In this document: piece by piece, positions 44,555 to 53,075 of the stretch
Numbering within the stretch: position 1 is the stretch's first letter
How the letters are laid out: the number at the start of each line of letters is the position of its first letter
Source of the DNA: Tamlana crocina
GTDB taxonomy: Bacteria > Bacteroidota > Bacteroidia > Flavobacteriales > Flavobacteriaceae
Direction: 5' to 3'
DNA: 64,000 bases
NCBI GenBank assembly: GCA_040429635.1
Contig: CP158972.1
Coordinates: 281,918 to 345,917 of the forward strand
The notes under the pieces: model-generated
Database searches by the model: none
Told to the model about the DNA's origin: nothing
Seen by the model: the letters and a program-made list of their open reading frames with translations, nothing else
Program-made: the position numbers and the translations under genes

Positions 44555-45616
44555 ATGCCCAAACCAACAAAAAACATCTTAGTCATCCGCTTTTCCGCAA
44601 TGGGCGACGTGGCCATGACGGTGCCGGTTTTAAGGGCATTAACACAACAACATCCCGAGTTAAAAGTAACCCTTTTAACTCGGGCTTTTTTTGCGCCATT
44701 TTTTAGGGACATCCAAAATGTAAATGTTTTTTCGGCCGATTTAAAAGGCAAGCATAAAGGTGTTTTCGGACTCTACAAGCTATCAAAAGAAATAAAAAAA
44801 CTGAATATCAATGTCACTTCGAGCGGAGTCGAGAAGTCTTCTCTAAAAATTGATGCGATTGCCGATTTGCACAATGTGTTGCGAACAAAAGTTTTAAAAC
44901 ATTTTTTGCGATGCAAACGTTTTATTTCAATCGATAAAGGACGAAAGGAAAAAAAGCAGTTAACTTCTGGGAAGATTTTTGAACCACTAAAAACCACCCA
45001 TCAACGCTATGCCGATGTATTTGATGGTTTGGGCTATCCGGTAGATTTATCAAATCCTTCCTTTCCCGAAAAAGCAGAGCTAAGTACAAAACTTAAGGAT
45101 TTACTCGGAGAATCTTCCCAAAAAATGATTGGAATAGCACCTTTTGCTGCCCATAGCGGAAAAATGTATCCGTTGGAACTCACCAAAAAAGTGATTGAAA
45201 CCCTTAGCAAAGATTATAAAATCGTTTTGTTTGGCGGTGGCAAAAAAGAGATTGACATTTTAAATAAAATGGAATCTGCTTTTGAAAACACAGTAATCAT
45301 CGCTGGAAAATTAAGCCTTGATGAAGAGCTGGACATGGTTTCCAATTTAGAAGTAATGCTCTCCATGGATTCTGGTAATGCCCATATCGCGGCCATGATG
45401 GGCATAAAAACCGTCACCATTTGGGGCGTTACGCATCCCTATGCTGGGTTTGCGCCGTTCAACCAACCTAAAGATTACGCCATTTTGCCCGATAGGAACC
45501 AATTCCCTTTAATTCCAACATCGGTTTACGGCAATAAATATCCTGAAAATTACGAAGCTGCAGCTGGGAGTATTTTTCCTGAAACTGTGGTTGAAAAAAT
45601 TAAGTCAATTATTTAA
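44555..45616 (+). CDS. glycosyltransferase family 9 (heptosyltransferase-like) with in-frame insert
   Basis: This 353-residue GT-B enzyme of the LPS heptosyltransferase family has N-terminal ILVIRFSAMGDVAMTVPVLRAL, IADLHNVLRTKVLKHF and C-terminal MIGIAPFAAHSGKMYPLELTKKVI, VMLSMDSGNAHIAAMMGIKTVTIWG. Residues 86-99 (NVTSSGVEKSSLKI) interrupt the otherwise smooth family stretch between KKLNI and DAIADLHN. Their DNA carries a dispersed-repeat signature (see the repeat at 44810). The gene should act in lipooligosaccharide core synthesis. It shares the locus with DUF4254. Confidence 0.88.
   Translation: MPKPTKNILVIRFSAMGDVAMTVPVLRALTQQHPELKVTLLTRAFFAPFFRDIQNVNVFSADLKGKHKGVFGLYKLSKEIKKLNINVTSSGVEKSSLKIDAIADLHNVLRTKVLKHFLRCKRFISIDKGRKEKKQLTSGKIFEPLKTTHQRYADVFDGLGYPVDLSNPSFPEKAELSTKLKDLLGESSQKMIGIAPFAAHSGKMYPLELTKKVIETLSKDYKIVLFGGGKKEIDILNKMESAFENTVIIAGKLSLDEELDMVSNLEVMLSMDSGNAHIAAMMGIKTVTIWGVTHPYAGFAPFNQPKDYAILPDRNQFPLIPTSVYGNKYPENYEAAAGSIFPETVVEKIKSII
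44810..44851. repeat. dispersed repeat fragment inside the GT9 coding sequence
   Basis: The 42 bases contain TCACTTCGAGCGGAGTCGAG followed by AAGTCTTC. The GAGxGGAGTCGA core matches the intergenic repeat at 59575-59598 (GAGTGGAGTCGAAGG). The insertion length is a multiple of three and adds 14 codons without a stop. A weak 9-base similarity (CTGAATATC before, CTAAAAATT at the end) may be a decayed target duplication. Confidence 0.65.
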
Positions 45617-45618
45617 AC

Positions 45619-45659
45619 TTCTCACCCTTTGGGGGAGATGCCCGCAGGGCAGAGGGGGC
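45619..45659. repeat. GC-rich palindromic intergenic repeat
   Basis: CACCCTTTGGGGGAGATGCC followed by CGCAGGGCAGAGGGGGC. It can fold into two small hairpins (CCCTTTGGGGG and GCCCGCAGGGC). It fills the whole gap between the stops of two convergent genes, and its GC content is far above the surroundings. It may act as a terminator. Confidence 0.6.
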
Positions 45660-46724
45660 TTACACATCATCATAATCCACTGAAATAGTTGGCGTTGTTG
45701 GGTGGGCCTGGCAAGTTAATATCAAACCTTCGGCCACTTCATTTTCAGTTAAAATGTTATTTTGTCTCATGGTAGCAGAGCCTTCTGTAACACGGGCTAA
45801 GCAGCTGCTGCAAATACCGCCTTGGCAGGAGTAGGGAGCATCTAAATCCTCATCGATGGTCGCTTCTAAAATGGTCTGTTTTGCAGACATTTCAAAAGTT
45901 GAGGTTTCGTCATCAACGGTTACCGTAATTTGTGTTTTTCCCGGGGCAACAGTATCGTTTTCAACTTTAACGTCGGCGGGCTTGGCGGCTTTAAACAGCT
46001 CGAAGTGGATTCTGTTCGGATCAACGTCATGTCCGGTCAAAACATCTTTTACCGTATGTATCATCGCTTCGGGTCCGCAAAGGTAATAGGCATCTACATC
46101 AATATGTTTGTGCTTGTTTTTCATCACGTAGTTCACCGTGCTTTTTTCAATTCTTCCGAAAATGGAATCGTCGTCCTCATCGCGTTGGCTAAATACAAAT
46201 TGAATGGAAAAACGTTCGTTATGTTGGTTTTGAAGTTCCAATAGCTCATTTAAAAACATGGTTTCTTCAGTGGTCTTGTTGCCATAAACCAAAATAACTT
46301 TGCTATAAACTTCTTCTTCCAAAGCACATTTAATAATACTTAAAATAGGGGTGATACCACTACCTGCAGCAAAAAGCGCGATGTTCTTGGTTTTGGAGTC
46401 GTTTGGTGTAAAAACAAATCGGCCTCGAGGCGGAGCTACGTCTAGAGTGTCACCAGCCTTTAAAGTGTTGTTGGCGTACCATGAAAAGGTACCGTCTTTC
46501 ACCTCTTTAACTGCAACTTTCAATTCACCACTTTTGGGAGAAGAACACAGCGAATAATCACGACGCACTTCGTTGCCATCAATTTCAGTTTTTAATGTAA
46601 TGTATTGTCCCGCTTGAAAAGAAAAGGTGTCTTTCAGGTTGCCCGGAACGTTAAAAGTGATGCTGATGGATTTATCGGTTTCCCGAGTAATATTTTGTAC
46701 GGAAAGCTTGTGAAATGATGACAT
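45660..46724 (-). CDS. PaaE-like ferredoxin-NADP reductase with C-terminal 2Fe-2S domain
   Basis: This 354-residue protein has an FAD domain (RRDYSLCS at 54-61 is the RxYS FAD motif), an NAD(P) domain (LFAAGSGITPILSIIK, then YYLCGPEAMI), and a plant-type ferredoxin domain with cluster ligands C300, C305, C308 and C338 (CX4CX2CX29C). The plan matches PaaE of the phenylacetyl-CoA epoxidase. No paaABCD is nearby, so it could serve another oxygenase or desaturase. It lies alone on the minus strand. Confidence 0.88.
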   Translation of the reverse strand: MSSFHKLSVQNITRETDKSISITFNVPGNLKDTFSFQAGQYITLKTEIDGNEVRRDYSLCSSPKSGELKVAVKEVKDGTFSWYANNTLKAGDTLDVAPPRGRFVFTPNDSKTKNIALFAAGSGITPILSIIKCALEEEVYSKVILVYGNKTTEETMFLNELLELQNQHNERFSIQFVFSQRDEDDDSIFGRIEKSTVNYVMKNKHKHIDVDAYYLCGPEAMIHTVKDVLTGHDVDPNRIHFELFKAAKPADVKVENDTVAPGKTQITVTVDDETSTFEMSAKQTILEATIDEDLDAPYSCQGGICSSCLARVTEGSATMRQNNILTENEVAEGLILTCQAHPTTPTISVDYDDV

Positions 46725-46842
46725 GAAAAAATAATTTTTAGCAAAAATAGTGAAGTTGAGGTGTAAATTTTAACTTTGGGAGTAACAATTGGATTAAAAA
46801 TTTAACTAATACACCGTATTCAAAACAGATAAAAAAGAGAGC

Positions 46843-47250
46843 ATGAAAAAATTATTGTTGTTATATGGCTTTTTAGTGTTTGCTATTACACAAGTTCAGG
46901 CGCAAGACCATTCAGATTTTAAAAACGAAACCATTGAATTTTTAAAATTAACCGGAGCTGGTGATGCGTTTGTAAATGCCATTGACCAAATCGGGGTTAT
47001 GGTTTCTGCCGATAAAAAAGAAGCTTATACTAAAGAAGCCAAAGGTACATTAATAGGGATATACGATAAAATCGCTGAATTGTATATGACCGAATTTACT
47101 CATGAGGAAATTAAAAAACTTACCGCTTTTTACAATACCGACTTAGGCAAAAAACTAGCCAAAAAGCAATTGGGATTAACCCAAAAAGCAATGGCTTTTG
47201 GGCAAACTTGGGGTATGGAAGTACAGGGTATTGCGCAAAAATATCAATAG
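46843..47250 (+). CDS. DUF2059 family exported protein
   Basis: This 135-residue protein has a signal peptide (MKKLLLLYGFLVFAITQVQAQ). A helical domain follows with LYMTEFTHEEIKKLTAFYNTDLGKKLAKK, the DUF2059 hallmark. It is probably periplasmic, function unknown. TAACTTTG at 46771-46778 may be its promoter element. It is monocistronic. Confidence 0.85.
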   Translation: MKKLLLLYGFLVFAITQVQAQDHSDFKNETIEFLKLTGAGDAFVNAIDQIGVMVSADKKEAYTKEAKGTLIGIYDKIAELYMTEFTHEEIKKLTAFYNTDLGKKLAKKQLGLTQKAMAFGQTWGMEVQGIAQKYQ

Positions 47251-47373
47251 TACGGATTGGGGTTTGGTTTCAATGTAAGTTTTTGACAGCTAAGCGTTTT
47301 ATTTAAAAGTGTTTGCATTTTATAGCTAAATTCAAAAAGATGCTTATTTTTACCACTCTATTATAATAATGGT

Positions 47374-49968
47374 GTGAGTTTGCAGTTATTATTTAGACTA
47401 AAAATACCAGCATTGAAAACCTATAAAACCATACTTGTTGTCTTTTTTTCAATCTTCTTGGCGGTGGGCTGTTCAAGAAAAAAAGACCGATTTATTAGTC
47501 GAAATTACCATGCCGTAACTGCCGAGTTCAATGCGCTTTTCAATGGCTACAGTGCCTTGGAAGAAGGTAGGCAAACCCTAAACGATGCGTATTTCGATAA
47601 CTATTGGGAGGTTTTGCCCATAGAACGCATGCAGATTTTTGAAGATGTGGTGCTGCCGGGGCAATCTAAAAACGAGAATTTTACCCGTGCTGAGGAAAAA
47701 GCGGTTAAAGCGATTCAAAAGCACAGCATCAATATTGAGGGCAAAGAGAAGAATCCGCAAATGGATGAGGCTTATTTGCTGTTGGGAAAAGCACGCTATT
47801 TCGATCAGCGGTTCGTGCCTGCTCTTGAAGCCTTCAACTATATTCTTTATAAATATCCGGCGAGCGATAAAATTAACCAAGCTAAGGTTTGGCGGGAAAA
47901 GGCCAATATCAGATTGGACAATAACGAGCTGGCCATTAAAAACCTAAAACGCTTACTTAGGCAGGAAGAATTGGAAGGTCAGGATTTGGCCGATGCCACT
48001 TCCATTTTGGCACAAGCTTACCTAAACGTTAAGGTGGTCGATACGGCCATTACATTGTTGGAAACCGCGTCGGTAGCTACAAAAAGTAACGATGAGCGTG
48101 GCCGTTATCGTTTTATCCAAGGGCAACTTTACAACCAGTTGGGTTACAAGGATAGCGCCAACTTGGCGTTCGATAAAGTCATCGAGTTGAACCGTAAAAC
48201 GCCAAGAATCTACATGATTAGCGCGTATCTGGAAAAAGTAAAGAATTTCGATTTTGAAAATGGCAATAAATTGGAACTTACCGAGCTCCTTGCCGAACTT
48301 GAGGAAAATCGTGAAAACCGTCCGTTTTTAGATCGTATTTATTATCAAATTGCCGAGTACCATTTACAAAATGGTTCCGATTCTTTGGCGGTGGCCTATT
48401 ACAACAAATCGCTCCGTACCAATTCTGAAGACAACATTTTAGTGGCCAAAAATTACGAAACGCTGGGCGATATGAATTTCGATGCGTCTATTTATGCCAA
48501 GGCTGGAAAATACTATGATAGTACGATGGGGAGTTTGGTTGAAAACTCAAAACCTTACCGAGTTATAAAGCGGAAGCGCGAGAATTTGGATGATGTGATT
48601 CATTACGAGGCTGTGGCTAAGGTTGATGACAGTATTTTGAGGTTGGTAAATATGCCCGAAGCCGAACGCTTAGCCTATTTTGAAGCTGTGGTGGAAGATT
48701 TAAAAGCTAAAGCCGAAGAAGAAAAAAAGGCACAGGAAGCGGCACAGCGAAACAGTGGATTGGTGACTATGAACAACCAAGTGGGGCAGCGTATTGGCCC
48801 TCCGGGAAATAAGCAACAGGCAACGGCGTTCTATTTTTATAACCCTACCACGGTATCATATGGTAAAAACGAGTTTGTTAAAATTTGGGGCGACAGAAAA
48901 TTGGAAGACAATTGGAGGTGGTCTAGCAAAGCGATTACCAGCGGAGGAAATGCAGGTGCTTCAACAACCGATATGGTGGCTTCTGCTGATGAAGATGAAC
49001 GTTTCGACCCGCAGTTTTATATTTCGAAAATTCCTTCCGAAGAAAAAGTTATCGATAGCATCTCAAGAGAGCGCAACTATGCGTATTATCAATTGGGATT
49101 GATTTACAAGGAAAAGTTCAGTGAATACGAATTGGCAAAAAGTAAGTTTCAGGATTTACTGAAGAGCAACCCCGAAGAGCGTTTGGTGCTGCCTTCAAAA
49201 TATAATTTGTACAGAATTTATGAGGCTTTGGGTGAAAATGACGAAGCGGCGATTGCCAAACAAAAAATTATTTCGGAGCATCCCGAATCGCGCTATGCGT
49301 TGATTTTAACCAATCCGGAATTGGTTTCGGAAAATGATGAAAACAGTCCGCGCAGTTTATACGAGTCGTTGTACGAACAACATCTTAATCAGGAATATGC
49401 CGAGGTGGTTTCAAAAAGTGAAGAATACATCAACAGGTTTGATGGCGAGCCTATCGTACCAAAATTTGAGTTGCTTAAAGCTACGGCCATGGGGCGTTTG
49501 CAGGGTTACGAGGCTTATCAAGCGGCTATTAACCATGTGGCGACTACCTACGCCAACACCCCCGAAGGTAAAGAGGCACAAGATATAGAAACTAATATTT
49601 TACCTAAATTAGCAAATAAGGAGTTTGTGGTTTACGATAGTATATCGGGCAACTACAAAGTGGTTTTCAAATTCAAAAGTACTGATTTCGAAACGGTAAC
49701 ATCGTTTAAGAAAACTTTGGATGAGGTTCTGGAAAACATTAGGTACTACAATCTGAAATCGTCCATGGATGTTTATAATGCAGACACCAAATTAGTGTTG
49801 GTGCATGGTCTGAAAACCGAGCAAGTAGCCAAAACATTTGATCAGCTGTTGACCAAAGAAGACCGAAAAAAAATAAAAATCCCCTATTTTGTGGTGTCGT
49901 CCGCAAATTATCAAATCATTCAAATCCATAAAAATTTGGATACGTATTTGAATATCGATAACAATTAA
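47374..49968 (+). CDS. sprE: SprE/PorW-type gliding motility and type 9 secretion TPR lipoprotein
   Basis: This protein of up to 864 residues has a lipoprotein signal (lipobox LAVGC) and many TPR-like helix pairs (YLLLGKARYFDQRFVPALEAFNYILYKYPAS; YRFIQGQLYNQLGYKDSANLAFDKVIELN; YAYYQLGLIYKEKFSEYELAKSKFQDLL). The N-terminal FISRNYHAVTAEFNALFNGYSALEEGRQTL matches the SprE/PorW family needed for SprB secretion and gliding. The start is GTG 47374 or TTG 47413; the latter gives a cleaner signal peptide (MKTYKTILVVFF). It precedes bactofilin by 10 bases. Confidence 0.85.
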   Translation: MSLQLLFRLKIPALKTYKTILVVFFSIFLAVGCSRKKDRFISRNYHAVTAEFNALFNGYSALEEGRQTLNDAYFDNYWEVLPIERMQIFEDVVLPGQSKNENFTRAEEKAVKAIQKHSINIEGKEKNPQMDEAYLLLGKARYFDQRFVPALEAFNYILYKYPASDKINQAKVWREKANIRLDNNELAIKNLKRLLRQEELEGQDLADATSILAQAYLNVKVVDTAITLLETASVATKSNDERGRYRFIQGQLYNQLGYKDSANLAFDKVIELNRKTPRIYMISAYLEKVKNFDFENGNKLELTELLAELEENRENRPFLDRIYYQIAEYHLQNGSDSLAVAYYNKSLRTNSEDNILVAKNYETLGDMNFDASIYAKAGKYYDSTMGSLVENSKPYRVIKRKRENLDDVIHYEAVAKVDDSILRLVNMPEAERLAYFEAVVEDLKAKAEEEKKAQEAAQRNSGLVTMNNQVGQRIGPPGNKQQATAFYFYNPTTVSYGKNEFVKIWGDRKLEDNWRWSSKAITSGGNAGASTTDMVASADEDERFDPQFYISKIPSEEKVIDSISRERNYAYYQLGLIYKEKFSEYELAKSKFQDLLKSNPEERLVLPSKYNLYRIYEALGENDEAAIAKQKIISEHPESRYALILTNPELVSENDENSPRSLYESLYEQHLNQEYAEVVSKSEEYINRFDGEPIVPKFELLKATAMGRLQGYEAYQAAINHVATTYANTPEGKEAQDIETNILPKLANKEFVVYDSISGNYKVVFKFKSTDFETVTSFKKTLDEVLENIRYYNLKSSMDVYNADTKLVLVHGLKTEQVAKTFDQLLTKEDRKKIKIPYFVVSSANYQIIQIHKNLDTYLNIDNN

Positions 49969-49978
49969 ACTTAACACT

Positions 49979-50410
49979 ATGTTCTCTGAAAACAAAAAAG
50001 GTAAACAAATGGCAGAAAATACTTCCGGACAAAATATAATAGCCCAAGGGACTAAAGTTGTTGGAGACCTTAGCAGCGAGGGCGATTTAAGAATTGATGG
50101 CATTATTGAAGGAAACGTTAATACTTCTGGCAAGGTAGCGGTAGGTAAAACGGGTTTCATAAATGGTACTTTAAATGGTACCGATGCCCATTTTGAAGGT
50201 AAGTTTTCTGGAAAGCTCACCTTATCCGGTACATTAAATTTAAAATCGTCTGCCCATATTGAAGGTGAAGTAGTTGCTGGAAAACTATCGGTCGAGCCAG
50301 GAGCAACTTTTAATGTTACTTGTGTCATGAAGGGCGATGCCAAAAACACTAAGTATGCCGAACAGTCTGCAAAACAACCAAAACAAGAAGCCCCAACAGC
50401 CAATCAATAA
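49979..50410 (+). CDS. bactofilin (polymer-forming cytoskeletal protein)
   Basis: This 143-residue protein has a core beta-helix DUF583 domain (about 22-120) with repeating glycine turns: IIAQGTKVVGDLSSEGDLRIDGIIEGNV, KVAVGKTGFINGTL, KLTLSGTLNLKSSAHIEGEVVAGKL. A disordered Q/K-rich tail follows. Bactofilins polymerise without nucleotide under the membrane and position envelope enzymes. The gene sits between sprE and atpZ/I; its end overlaps the latter by 74 bases. Confidence 0.92.
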   Translation: MFSENKKGKQMAENTSGQNIIAQGTKVVGDLSSEGDLRIDGIIEGNVNTSGKVAVGKTGFINGTLNGTDAHFEGKFSGKLTLSGTLNLKSSAHIEGEVVAGKLSVEPGATFNVTCVMKGDAKNTKYAEQSAKQPKQEAPTANQ

Positions 50411-50603
50411 ATATATTAGGTTTACCACTATTGCCATACAAATGGGGTTGACCATTTATTTGGGAAGTAAGTTGGGTGAGTGGTTAGATGTAAAATTCAA
50501 CAACTCAAATCAACTATATTATAAGATAGTCACACTTTTATCGGTGTTTTTGGCTATGTTCGCTGTTATTAAACAGGTAATTGATGTCACTAATAAAAAA
50601 TAA
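50337..50603 (+). CDS. AtpZ/AtpI family protein
   Basis: This 88-residue protein has a hydrophilic N-terminus and two membrane helices: YIRFTTIAIQMGLTIYLGSKLGEWLD and YKIVTLLSVFLAMFAVIKQVIDV. It is the AtpZ/AtpI type found ahead of F-ATPase genes, thought to help c-ring assembly or Mg2+ supply. The start may be ATG 50337 or 50355; either overlaps the bactofilin tail in another frame. Confidence 0.85.
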   Translation: MPKTLSMPNSLQNNQNKKPQQPINKYIRFTTIAIQMGLTIYLGSKLGEWLDVKFNNSNQLYYKIVTLLSVFLAMFAVIKQVIDVTNKK

Positions 50604-50972
50604 ATGATAAAAAGAATACTCGTTTTTGCACTATGTGCAGTGTTATTATTTGCTGTTGCTTTTTCCGTTCATAACTATTTTGTTGCCATTCAATCCTTTA
50701 GTTTGTTGCAGGTGTACTTGTTTCATGCGGTAGCTTCATTGGTAATATATGTTAGCGTTGAACTGATAAGCGATGTTAGGCCTAACCAAGCAGGTTATGT
50801 CTATTTAACCTTTACATTGGTTAAATTGGGTTTGTTTGTTTTGATTTTTAAAAATGAAGTGTTCGAAAATGAGGTTTTAACAAAGAGCGAACGCATAGCA
50901 TTAGTAGTGCCTTTATTCCTGTTTTTAACAGCAGAAGCAGTAGGGGTTTCAAAGTTACTTAATAACAAATAG
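50604..50972 (+). CDS. DUF6168 family membrane protein
   Basis: This 122-residue protein has four predicted transmembrane helices (ILVFALCAVLLFAVAFSVHNYF; LYLFHAVASLVIYVSVELI; GYVYLTFTLVKLGLFVLIF; IALVVPLFLFLTAEAVGVSKLL). It sits between atpZ/I and atpB, starting at the base after the preceding stop, the place where AtpI-like subunits usually lie. A role in F-ATPase assembly is inferred from position only. Confidence 0.7.
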   Translation: MIKRILVFALCAVLLFAVAFSVHNYFVAIQSFSLLQVYLFHAVASLVIYVSVELISDVRPNQAGYVYLTFTLVKLGLFVLIFKNEVFENEVLTKSERIALVVPLFLFLTAEAVGVSKLLNNK

Positions 50973-51037
50973 TTAAGTTGTTTAGGTTTTTTGAAAAGGT
51001 TGAAAACTCGTTGCAAAAAAACTAAGTAAAAAAAGGG

Positions 51038-51067
51038 TTTGGGTTTTTAAATTATTGTGTACATTTG
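51038..51067 (+). promoter_or_regulatory. promoter of the atp operon
   Basis: TTTG (51038-51041), 18 bases, TACATTTG (51060-51067): a close match to the Bacteroidota consensus. It overlaps an upstream in-frame GTG, so atpB must start later. Confidence 0.7.
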
Positions 51068-51108
51068 CACAAAATTTTAGAGAGCTAAATTCTTTATTTT
51101 TAAAAATT

Positions 51109-52233
51109 ATGATGGTAGCGAAAAAATCTGTCAAGTTTATTGCAGTTTTAGTTTTATTTTTGACATCAGTATCGAGCTTTGCAAAAGATCCGGTGCAAGA
51201 CGATAACCACCACGGTGCGGGAGAACAAATAGATTCTCCAGAAGAAATTAAAGAATACATAGCGCATCACTTAAAAGATTCTCACGATTTTCATTTATAT
51301 ACCAACAACAAAACGGGTTCTCATGTAAGCTTTCCGCTTCCTGTTATTGTTTGGACTAGCGAAGGTTTAAGGGTTTTTATGTCTTCAGAATTTCACCACG
51401 ACGATAACGGTTCTGTTATTGTTGAAAAAGATGGTGTAAAATTAACCAAGATTCACAGTAAAATATACGAATTAGAGTCAGGAGCTACTCAAGTAAATTT
51501 TGACGATGAGCACCATGCTACCAATGCCAGCCGAGTGTTGGATTTTTCTATCACTAAAAGTGTGTTCGGTATGCTGTTGGCTGGATTGTTAATGTTGTTA
51601 GGTTTTGGAGCCTTGGCAAAAGGATACAAAAAAGGAGCGATACCAACTGGTTTCGGTCGTGTTTTAGAGCCGTTAGTAATTTATGTTCGTGACGAAATTG
51701 CAAGACCAAATATTGGTGAGAAGAAGTACAGAAAATTTATGGGCTTCCTGTTGACTGTGTTTTTCTTCATTTGGATATTGAATTTGTTGGGTTTAACGCC
51801 ACTAGGGTTCAATGTAACGGGTCAAATTGCTGTAACAGTTTGTTTGGCAGTATTCACTATGATTATCTATTTATTTAGTGGAAGTAAAGATTTTTGGCAA
51901 CACACATTATGGATGCCGGGCGTACCAGTTGTATTAAGACCTATTTTGGCAGTAATAGAATTGGTAGGTTTTGTGTTGATTAAGCCATTCTCGCTGTTGG
52001 TGCGTTTGTTCGCTAACATGACGGCGGGCCACTTTGTGGTAATGAGCTTAATTGCATTAATGATAACAATGAAAGAGGCCTTCGGCCCAGTAGCATCAAC
52101 AGGAATGTCGTTGGTGTTAGCATTGTTTATTTCGGTTATCGAGATTTTGGTAGCCTTTTTACAAGCGTTTATTTTTACGATGTTATCATCGTTATTTATA
52201 GGTATGGCTGTTGAAGAACACGATCACCATTAA
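51109..52233 (+). CDS. atpB: F-ATPase subunit a
   Basis: This 374-residue protein starts with a signal peptide-like segment and a His/Asp-rich extracytoplasmic domain (about 25-140). Membrane helices follow, with the conserved proton-path Arg in LLVRLFANMTAGHFVVM and the C-terminal ILVAFLQAFIFTMLSSLFIGMAVE. The long N-terminal extension is usual in Bacteroidota and absent from the 271-residue E. coli protein. ATG 51109 or 51112 is the start. Confidence 0.95.
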   Translation: MMVAKKSVKFIAVLVLFLTSVSSFAKDPVQDDNHHGAGEQIDSPEEIKEYIAHHLKDSHDFHLYTNNKTGSHVSFPLPVIVWTSEGLRVFMSSEFHHDDNGSVIVEKDGVKLTKIHSKIYELESGATQVNFDDEHHATNASRVLDFSITKSVFGMLLAGLLMLLGFGALAKGYKKGAIPTGFGRVLEPLVIYVRDEIARPNIGEKKYRKFMGFLLTVFFFIWILNLLGLTPLGFNVTGQIAVTVCLAVFTMIIYLFSGSKDFWQHTLWMPGVPVVLRPILAVIELVGFVLIKPFSLLVRLFANMTAGHFVVMSLIALMITMKEAFGPVASTGMSLVLALFISVIEILVAFLQAFIFTMLSSLFIGMAVEEHDHH

Positions 52234-52248
52234 TAAGAATTTGTTTAA

Positions 52249-52461
<213 letters not shown>

Positions 52462-52482
52462 TCATCCCAAAAAAACAAAAAG

Positions 52483-52521
52483 AACAGTTTTCTGCAACGG
52501 TTGGTTGCAGAAGCTGTTTTT
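52483..52521 (+). terminator. hairpin with T-run between atpE and atpF
   Basis: AACAGTTTTCTGCAA pairs with TTGCAGAAGCTGTT (one bulged T, one wobble pair) around a CGGTTGG loop, followed by further Ts. It looks like a rho-independent terminator but lies inside the operon, so partial read-through (attenuation) or protection of the upstream mRNA end is likely. Confidence 0.75.
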
Positions 52522-52567
52522 AAAAAATTAAACAAAACAATACAAAACGTATTTTATATAATTATAT

Positions 52568-53068
52568 ATGGACCAGTTATTAAATGATTTTTCGCCAGGA
52601 TTGTTTTTTATGCAAGCCATCATCTTATTGATCTTAATTGTATTAATGAGAAAATTTGCTTGGAAACCTATTTTAGAGTCTTTGCAAAGTCGCGAAGATG
52701 GTATTAAGGATGCTTTGGAATCTGCTGAAAAAGCCAGATTGGAAATGCAAAATCTTCAAGCAGATAACAAAAAGTTGCTAAATGAGGCTAAGGCTGAAAG
52801 AGATAGCTTGCTTAAGGAAGCGCGCCAAATGAAAGATAAAATGATTGAGGAGGCGAAAGGAGAAGCAGAAGTTCAAGCCAATAAAATGATTGAGCAAGCG
52901 CAAGCAGCTATCGAAAGCGAAAAGAAAGCAGCTATGGCAGAGCTTAAAGGACAAGTGTCTGGTTTGGCTTTAGAAATCGCTGAAAAAGTGGTTCGCAAAG
53001 AACTTTCTAGCAAAGACAAGCAATTGGAGTTGGTAGAAAGCATGTTGACTGAGAAATCTTTAAACTAA
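52568..53068 (+). CDS. atpF: F-ATPase subunit b
   Basis: This 166-residue protein has one N-terminal transmembrane helix (LFFMQAIILLILIVLMRKFAWKPI) and a long charged coiled coil (about 35-140) forming the peripheral stalk. FAWKPILESLQSREDGIKDAL is the family start of the tether domain. It follows atpE after a hairpin-containing gap and precedes atpH by 7 bases. Confidence 0.95.
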   Translation: MDQLLNDFSPGLFFMQAIILLILIVLMRKFAWKPILESLQSREDGIKDALESAEKARLEMQNLQADNKKLLNEAKAERDSLLKEARQMKDKMIEEAKGEAEVQANKMIEQAQAAIESEKKAAMAELKGQVSGLALEIAEKVVRKELSSKDKQLELVESMLTEKSLN

Positions 53069-53075
53069 GCAGCCC

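Noticed and set aside
49792-50403. 203-codon minus-strand frame opposite sprE/bactofilin
   Set aside because: It lies antisense to two well-supported genes, its translation has no family features, and no promoter is visible.
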